From: CAYVIB01 sp964451365
GTDB taxonomy: Bacteria; Pseudomonadota; Gammaproteobacteria; Pseudomonadales; Cellvibrionaceae
Reading direction: 5' to 3'
Length of the DNA: 64,000 bases
NCBI GenBank assembly: GCA_964451365.1
Contig: CAYVIB010000030.1
Location: 7,083 to 71,082 of the forward strand
Position numbers and translations under genes: made by a program. Under the pieces are notes generated by a model. It was not told the origin of the DNA. It did not search any database and saw only the letters and a program-made list of their open reading frames with translations. Numbering within the stretch: position 1 is the stretch's first letter; every line of letters starts with the position of its first letter. Of the stretch, positions 1-8,300 are shown in pieces.

Positions 1-988
1 CGCGATCCAGCCCCCGCTCAGGGTTGAGCGGCACAAGGTAATCCCGTTTGAGCGCTTCTTCCAACATTAAATCTCCAAGCTGTTTATCGTGCTCCTGGAT
101 TGTGTCGAAACCAATTTTGTTAAGATAATCCAGAGCCGCACCCAGGCCCAGCACACCTGCAATATGCGGCGTGCCTGCCTCAAACCGGTGAGGAATCTTC
201 CGGAGGTCATACGATTCCCTTTCCACCCAATCCACCATCCCCCCACCCAATCGATAGGGTGCAAGTGTCTTTAACGCATCCACTTTTCCATATAAAACGC
301 CCACTCCGGTTGGCCCGAGCATTTTATGAGCAGAAAAGGCAAGAAAATCGACGTCCAATTCACTTACATTGATTCTGCGATGAGGCACGGATTGAGCCGC
401 ATCCACCACCACTGTTGCACCGGCGGCCTTGGCAAGACCGGTAAGCTCCTTCAGATCAACATAAATTCCCGAAGCATTTGAACAATGCGTTAAAGCGACA
501 ACCTTCGGCCTGAGCTTCAGCAGTTCCTTATAATGGTCGATATCAAATAAATTCCCGTCAGTCAGGTTAACCAGGCGGGTATCCGCTAAATGCAGCCAGG
601 GAAGGAAATTTGAATGATGCGAATCCTGGAAGCAAACAACAACATCGCGTTTGCTCAAATTGAGTCCATTGGCTACCAGATTAATAGCTTCCGTGGTATT
701 GGCCTGGAAGATAATTTCGTTCCCTTTGCAGCCCAACAGATTGGCCACTTTGTATCGTGTTTGCTCAAACTGGTTTGAAACTTCTTCGATTGCGACATGT
801 TTTCCGCGGTGAATATTGGCCGATATACCGAGGTAGTAGCGGCAGATCGCATCCACCATGCACTGGGGTTTTAATGTCGTTGCCGCATTGTCCAGATAAG
901 TCACAAGCTGACCATCTCGTTGTTGTTCCAGCCCCGGAAAATCCTGTCGGATGGAATGAGCGGCCAGACTAAAATTTAAACTGTTCAA
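1..988 (-). CDS. SufS/NifS-like PLP-dependent enzyme (cysteine desulfurase family), 3' end outside window
   Basis: Reverse-strand reading gives a class-V aminotransferase fold protein: YLDNAATTLKPQ near residue 33, the NIHRGKH stretch, SNASGI, VVDAAQSVPH, and the PLP lysine in SAHKMLGPTG (about residue 222), then AGTPHIAG. These match SufS-type cysteine desulfurases (about 405 residues). About 329 residues are present and the region expected to carry the sulfur-accepting Cys lies beyond base 1, so desulfurase activity cannot be confirmed. The only workable start is TTG at 988, because a TGA lies two codons upstream. That TTG overlaps the TGA of the ligase gene upstream (TTGA), so translation is probably coupled. 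As the last visible gene of the NRPS operon it may supply sulfur to the peptide or a precursor, or act as another PLP tailoring enzyme such as an epimerase or lyase. The family call is firm; the role is inference. Confidence 0.85.
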   Translation of the reverse strand, partial: MNSLNFSLAAHSIRQDFPGLEQQRDGQLVTYLDNAATTLKPQCMVDAICRYYLGISANIHRGKHVAIEEVSNQFEQTRYKVANLLGCKGNEIIFQANTTEAINLVANGLNLSKRDVVVCFQDSHHSNFLPWLHLADTRLVNLTDGNLFDIDHYKELLKLRPKVVALTHCSNASGIYVDLKELTGLAKAAGATVVVDAAQSVPHRRINVSELDVDFLAFSAHKMLGPTGVGVLYGKVDALKTLAPYRLGGGMVDWVERESYDLRKIPHRFEAGTPHIAGVLGLGAALDYLNKIGFDTIQEHDKQLGDLMLEEALKRDYLVPLNPERGLDR

Positions 989-2304
989 ATTTCACCGTCC
1001 CCGCTTTCGCTTACTTCTGACTTTACACATTGAAATTTTCCTGATCGCTCCGTCGCAATATATGAAACGTTTTCATGATCGACCTGCGCGGACTCCCCCA
1101 AGAGTTGGCGCAGATTGTCGACTACTTCCTTCTCCGCTCCATCCGTGTACCCGTCATTTACCATGGTCAGCAGGCTGAACCTGTGCGGAGCATTCTGTAC
1201 GACCTGAAACAGGTCGAGCCAGCGGGGCGCACCCACTGCCTGACAAACATCGGCCACTGAAACCAAAGCGTCATCGGCTGTTCTTATTAAGGTCCCCACT
1301 CTTCCCTCCATGCTGACGACCGGCAAGGAGCTGCCACAGGAGCACTGATTGCCACGATAGCGAAAAACATCTCCGGTTTTGTAACGGATATGGGGAATGG
1401 CGCCACGGTCAAGGCTACTAATATAGAGTTCGCCGATTTCCCCGACGCCGGCATAGTTATCACCTCTTATAATTTCCATAAAATAAACCTGGCTGTTTAA
1501 GTGGAGGGCGCCATGAGAACACTCCAGCGCCAGCCACCCCATTTCGGATGACGAAACCAGTTCGGCCAGTACGATGTTTTGGTGACCGAACGTCTCGAAC
1601 GCATCCATTATCTGGCGCCGGTTCAGCGCATGGGTTGCGGTATAGGTCATCACCACCGGTGCGTTGGGTAAGCTGACCTGTTTCTTCCTGGCGTGCCGCA
1701 AAAGGAAGGCAAAATGCGTCGGGTCGACATAGTAAAGGTCCGGCTGATAATCACATATCTCCTCCAGCGCCCGGTCAAGCAGTTCTTCCGACGTTGTCAG
1801 TAAATCGTGATAAACCGGAAGAACGAGCGTACCATCGCTCAACATCCTGTCTTCCCGAGTACTGTTTGGATTCGCACACTCAACATCGGAACAGTTGGGT
1901 GCGGCATAACGGCAAATTTTCCTCGGCGCACGGGTAAAAGCCTGCTCCACGCTCCGGTTGACCCGGGTACATTCGATCGCGCGGGCCAAAAGGAGCATCC
2001 CGACTTCGAAGGTCACCAGTCGTTCTCCCGAGGTGCCCGAACTCTGGCTGCGAACCAGGCTTTCGTCGCTCAGGGAAAATCCTTTCGCGATGACCCCAAC
2101 GGGAAAATTTTTCCTGTAATCTTTCTTTTCCGTGCAGGGAATATCCATGACATCCTCGACAAAAAGGATATCGTCCGGCGTTAAACCGCTTTGCTCCAGA
2201 TGTTTCCGGTAAAAGGGGACATTGGAATAAGCGTAATTAAGCTCTTTCAGAAAGGCATCGAACTGCGTCTCAGTAAACATTTCTCTCCTGACATCTACAC
2301 TCAC
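985..2304 (-). CDS. PaaK/CapK-like adenylate-forming ligase
   Basis: A 439-residue protein of the phenylacetate-CoA ligase superfamily. Visible motifs are the N-terminal NVPFYRKHLEQSGLTPDDI segment, the phosphate-binding loop SSGTSGE (about residue 88), YKTGDVFRY (about residue 310) and a following CSCG pair that resembles the metal-binding cysteines of PaaK C-terminal regions. Such enzymes activate carboxylic acids as acyl-adenylates and pass them to CoA or another nucleophile. The start is GTG at 2304, overlapping the TGA of the terminal NRPS gene (GTGA); an in-frame ATG eight codons in is an alternative. It sits between the NRPS and a SufS-like gene, so it may activate a carboxylate for a precursor or for post-assembly modification, possibly together with the sulfur enzyme. 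Substrate is unknown. Confidence 0.8.
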   Translation of the reverse strand: MSVDVRREMFTETQFDAFLKELNYAYSNVPFYRKHLEQSGLTPDDILFVEDVMDIPCTEKKDYRKNFPVGVIAKGFSLSDESLVRSQSSGTSGERLVTFEVGMLLLARAIECTRVNRSVEQAFTRAPRKICRYAAPNCSDVECANPNSTREDRMLSDGTLVLPVYHDLLTTSEELLDRALEEICDYQPDLYYVDPTHFAFLLRHARKKQVSLPNAPVVMTYTATHALNRRQIMDAFETFGHQNIVLAELVSSSEMGWLALECSHGALHLNSQVYFMEIIRGDNYAGVGEIGELYISSLDRGAIPHIRYKTGDVFRYRGNQCSCGSSLPVVSMEGRVGTLIRTADDALVSVADVCQAVGAPRWLDLFQVVQNAPHRFSLLTMVNDGYTDGAEKEVVDNLRQLLGESAQVDHENVSYIATERSGKFQCVKSEVSESGDGEI

Positions 2305-5300
2305 TGTTCAATTTCCGCCGGGGAAACCACTATCGGATTTAATCGACTGATTATCTTTGCCGCCAGACTGCCGGCATACTTCTCGTAGACCATATCCATG
2401 TGCTCACCTTCCGCCGGCATCACATTAATTTTACCGCCGGTAACTTTATCCCAATCAAGATATGGGCTGGGGTTTACCTGATTTACATTGGTTCGAAACA
2501 GCTCGATATCCAGCGAGGAAGACACGGGCTCGTACTGATCCATCACTTGCGGGAAAGTGATCAGCGCCTGCAAGTGGCGGTTTACAACGTCATCCTCGAC
2601 GCCCTCGGGCTTGAGTCCCTGCTGGTTGATTGCTTTAACAAGACGCTGAATGGCCTTTTGTTCCGACTGACCCCTGATGCTTTCCCAATCGAACTCCAGG
2701 TCCTCCTGATAAAGCCCTTCAATCTTAAAGTACGGATTTTCCCGGTATAAATCCTCCTGCGCGCCACTTACACGATACGGCTGATCCAATATGCCCAAAA
2801 ATGCCACGTTATCTCCAGCTTTTTCAAACTGCCGGCCAATTTCATAAGCGACGGTACCACCAGACGACCAGCCCAACAGTCGATAAGGTCCCGCTGGTTG
2901 AATACGCTTGATTATGGAAATATAAAAACTTGCCAATCCTTCGATTGAAGTGGTGGTTATGTCTGTGTAGAGATCGGGTAACTGAAGTCCGTAAAATTGC
3001 GCTGAATTCTCGAGTTGCTTTGCCAGTGGCTGATAGACCAGGGAAGAACCGGAAACCGGTGGCATGCCGAAAACAATGAAACCCGATTCCGACTCATTCA
3101 GCTTAATCGCGATACGGTCAAGAACTGCCGGTTCAATATCCAAACCCAGTCTGGCGTACAAATCCCGTTCAGTATACCGGTTTTTGCTGTGCATGATTAT
3201 TCGACGCAGCTCATTGATAAAGTCCCGGCCAAACGCCAGGATATCTTCTTCCCGATACCGGTTTGTACAAAACCGGAGGCTCACTTTAAATTTTTTGTCC
3301 AGAACCATACTATCCACGGACAGCGCGTGCGGGGGAACATAGTCTTCTCCCACATCGTCGCCGTACGCTTCGTCAGCCAGGGAAAGCAGTGCACTAGATG
3401 CAAATATCTGGTCGACACTGCCCAGATAATTAAACAGCAGTTGCGCGAATGGCTCGGCTCGTATGTCTGTTGTCGCGACAAAATGCTTTACAAGTCCATA
3501 ACCCAAACCTTTGTCGGGCAAGCTTCTATATTGTTGTTTGACGCTACTGATCAAGCTGTCCAGTTCTTCGTGCGTGGAAGAAACGTAGAATGGGAATTTA
3601 CTTGTAAACCAGCCAATGGTTTCACTTATATCCGGGCTTTCTTCCAGTGGCTCCCTGCCATGCCCTTCCATGAGAAACCGACATCGATCGATACCGGTTC
3701 GCTTTCTCACCGCCAGGAACAAGCCTGTCAATAAAATTTCGTTGATGTCGGCATTTAGTGCCTGAGGCGCGGCTTTCAATAAATAAGAACTCTCGCCCGC
3801 CTCAAGCTCAACGGTTACGGACTTTCGTTTCGCAAGCGGCGTCGTTGCAGCGATGGCGGGAGCGCCCGGAAATAAGTCGGGTACGTCAGTTGCTACCTGG
3901 GCTTCCCAGAATTCGATTTGCCTTGCGAACTTCCCGGTTGTTGCATAACCCTCCAGGAACTCTGCCCAAGTCTGGTATGATGAAGTACGCGGTGGCAGTG
4001 ACAGGGTCTCCCCTTTGATCAACTGTTGGCATCCCAACTGAAGATCACTAACCAGTATCCGCCATGATACACCATCAATAACAAGATGATGCGCAATAAG
4101 CAGCAGCCTTCCCTCTTCCTCCTGGCCAAAATCAAAATAGACCAACCGGAAAAGGCCGCCATTTTCCAGATCAAAACTCTGCTGGTACCTGCTTCCGACG
4201 TTCTGGATAGTTTGTTTACGTTCCTCCTCCGCGGTGTCCGCAAGATTGTGATAATGGAAAATCTCGCCGAGCAGGTCGCGATCGAGGTCTTTATAAAAAG
4301 CTCTCCATTTATCGGGTGCATCGGTTTTGAAAGCGAGCCGGAAAACATCGTGTCGTTTTAGCAGCGCATGGGCAAGCTGTCGAACACGGGGCCGAGTCAG
4401 GCCTGGAGGGACGGTAATCAACAATGACTGGTTGAAATGGTTCCTGGCGCCGAGAGAAGACAGCAGGAAATCCCGCTGAATCGGCAACAGGACTTGTTCG
4501 CCTTTCGCATCCTCGACAATCGCCTGCTGTCTTTCCGCCTTGCGCGCGATCTCCGCCAGACTTGCCACTGTCTTGGCGGTAAACACATCCCGGACACTTA
4601 TGAAAATATTATTCCGCTTTGCCCTGGCGACCACTTGCATCGATAAAATTGAATCTCCACCCAGATGGAAAAAATTGTCGTGAATTCCGACAACGCTGAT
4701 ATTCAGGACCGACGACAAAATGTCGCAAAGTGTTTTTTCGATCTCGTCGCGTGGCTGACCTTTCGCACCCGACTCCGCCAAGGCCTGGGGGATCGGCAGA
4801 GCACCACGATCGACTTTGCCGGATACGGTAAGTGGAAGTTCGGTTAATATTACGAAAGCATCCGGCACCATATACTGCGGTAAGGCACTCTCCAGCGCGG
4901 CACGAACCGCTTCCGGGTCCGTATCAGTGGCGTTGCCCCTTGGAACGAAATAGGCCGTAAGCTGTTTCCCAACCGCGGTGTCTGTCAGGGTGGCTACGGC
5001 ATCCTCAACGTCCGCCAGCCCTTTCAGCGCATGCTCGACCTCACCCAGTTCGATCCGGTAGCCACGATGCTTTATCTGTGAGTCGTCACGCCCGAGGAAA
5101 ACCAGCCGACCATCACTCAGCTGCTTGACCTTGTCCCCGGTGCGATAAAGAAATGCAGATACGTCGGGTCGAATTCGATTTTCAATGAAGTTTTCCGATG
5201 TCAGTCGATCCCGGTTTAGATAGCCGAGCGCAACGCAAGGTCCGCCAATAAATAATTCGCCGGCTGAACCCGGTCGCACTTCCGACAGATTTTCATCCAA

Positions 5301-8300
5301 CACGAAGCACGCAGCATTAATTAACGGTTTCCCGATATTAACCGGCTGTCCGCACGCAATTACAGCGTAACAGGCGTTTACCGTCGCTTCGGTCGGACCA
5401 TACGCGTTAATGGCCTTTTTTCCGTGACGCGAGCAGTATCGGCCAATTCTTTCCCAGGTGTCTTGAGTTATGTCCTCACCGCTCGATATCAGGTTCACCG
5501 CAAAATCCGGCTCATGCTCAAGCACATCGATAACCTGACTGACCATTCGCGGTACGCTGTTGAATACATTTACCCCAGTATGTTTCATTAGCGCTACCAA
5601 TGCGGCGGGGTCCCTGCTTTGCTCATCGCTGGCAAGCACGACTTTTCGACCGGCTATTAGCGAAACGAGGCCTTTGATCGACGCATCGAACGCATAGGAA
5701 GCATTCCATAACCAGGGGGCATCATCTGTCAGGTTGAGCTGCGCCAACTGCTCCCGAAAACCATGGTAAAAACTGTCGACGCATGAATGGCTAACCATTA
5801 CTCCCTTGGGTGTCCCGGTCGTTCCGGAAGTGTAAATGATATATGCAAGCGCTTCCGCTTCGTCACCCTTGGCGGAAATATGCAGATTATCTTCGACGTA
5901 ATTGGAAAGCGTTTCTTGGAGTGCGATGTCGTCGAGGCAAAGCCGAGTTTGACCCGGAAACGCGGAAACCTGAGAAGAACAGGTGATAACCGCCGACAAC
6001 TCAGCATCGATGGCAATAAATTTTTTGCGGCTGTCCGGTAAGCTCGTATCAATAGGTACGTAGGCCGCACCTGATTTTAAGGCTGCCAGAATGGCTACCA
6101 CCAGGTCGATGGACCTTGGCAGGCAAATGCCCACCCTTTTCCCGTCCGGGCTGATATGTTCCGCCAGGTAATGAGCGAGCCGATTGGCTTGCGCATTCAG
6201 TTCGCTAAAGGTCAGTTGATGCGATTCGAATACCAACGCCGTATCGCCGGCTTTGTCCAATGCAGCCTGTTCGAACCGATAATGTATTGTCTCTCTCTTT
6301 TGTTGCAATACCTTTGATAGTGCGTCGTAGCGATTTGTGGATACTTCCCGTTCCTGTTGCAGGGAAGCAAAGCGTGGTGTCGGAACCTTCGCTTTCAAAT
6401 CGCTTATCTCAACATCGTTACCGGTATCCAGCGCTTCGACCACAACATCCAAAACCTCTTGGATATGAGCCAGAATCGCACCAGCTTCTGCTTTAGCAGC
6501 TGTTTTCAGGTTAAGCTCAAACTCGCCATCAATATCGCTCACACCCAGAGAAAGCGGATAATTGGTTCGTTCGCGCGAATCAATAATTTCGATATCGTTC
6601 AACTCCCCTTCGGCTTCATTATCCGAAAGTAACGCAGGGGCGGCGTGACGGTAATTAAGAATGGAAGTAAACAGCGGCGCATCTTTCGGCACGCCGCTGC
6701 ATCGCTGCGCGGTCACCAGCGACGTTTGCTCGTGGGCGACAAGCTCCACCAATATATTCCTGATCCCGGTATAGACTTCCGACAGACGTCTGTTGTCCAG
6801 CTTAACGCGTATTGGCAAAGTATTGATAAACAGCCCCACGGCTTTATCGATACCGTCAATACCCTGCTGGCGTCCCGAGAGTACAGTACCAAAAACAACA
6901 TCGTCGCGTCCGCATAACGAGGAAACAACCATTGAAAACACGGTGTGAAATAAAACAGCCGGGCTGCAGCTCATGCGTTGACTAATGGCGCGAATGGATG
7001 CTGCCGTTTTGCCTGGCACGAACTCCACCACTTCGGCAATTTCAGTATTCCCCTGGATGTCGGTCAATCCCAAAGGCGTTGTCGCTTCGCTGACGTCTTC
7101 AAGCATGCCGCGGAAAAAAGGTAGCGCGTGACCAGCAACGGACTGATCCCGTACTCTTTCCACAAACTGCCGATACGGTGCGGGCGTCGCAAGTTTGCCC
7201 GTTAGCCCCAATCGGTAGAGCTGTAATTCATCGCTAAGAATTTCCAGAACCAGGTGATCAGTAACGATATGGTGATACGCCAGAATAACGTCATACTGAT
7301 CATTGGATTGTGTTGCATAGAGCTTTATCAGGGGCGCCTGCTCCAGCGCTATTCTTTGCCTTCGCACGTGGCGTTCCAGTTGTGCCAACGCCGAATCACC
7401 CGATTGAACGGTGATAACTTCGACCGCCAGTTGAGCGGCACGCATTACGACTTGCACCGGCTTGGTGATGCCCTGCCAAAACACAGCTGTCCTGAGCATT
7501 TCGTGCCGGGCAATGATGAAGTTAAGTCCATCAATCAACTCCCGATACGCTTTATCGCCTTTTACCTTTAACATCGACAGTAAGATATAGGGGTCGTCTT
7601 CCCGATCCATCAGGTGATGAAACAGAATACCTTCCTGCAGGTGCGACAATGGGAAAATATCCTCGATATTCTCCGCACCGCCCGGAACCCTGGAAACAAT
7701 ATAATCCAGATCCCCGGAGTCGAGTCGGACCAGGTCCAGCATATCGGCGGTGATTGCCGTACACCCTTGCGGTATGCCGGGTTTTGATTCAACCGGTGAT
7801 TTTGCGGTCCGCAGACGATCGATTTTGGCCGCCATGGCCGCAAGGTCGGCAGCGCCGTAAACCTCTTTAAGTTCAATTGAATAGCCTTTTTCCCGAAGGC
7901 GACTCAACATTTTAATCACGAGAATCGAGTGGCCACCCAACCTGAAAAAATTATCCGCTTTACCTGCCGACTCGATTTTAAGCAGTTCCCGCCATACGTC
8001 CGAAAGAACAATTTCCGTCTCTGTCCGTGGTGGTAGATATTTACCGGCGCGCAACGCACAGCCAGGTTCCGGCAACGCCTTGTAATTTATTTTGCCATTG
8101 GCGGTAAGCGGAAAAGCCTCCAGCACGACAAAGGCGGACGGAACCATGTATTCAGGCAGCGTATCCTGAAGCCGCGAGCGAAGCACATCCTCCAGTTGTT
8201 GCTCATCCAACCCACTTTGCGCGGGAACCACATACGCAACCAGTTGCGCATCACCCGACGGACTTTGACACACTTTGGCCAAACCCGAATCCACTTCCGC

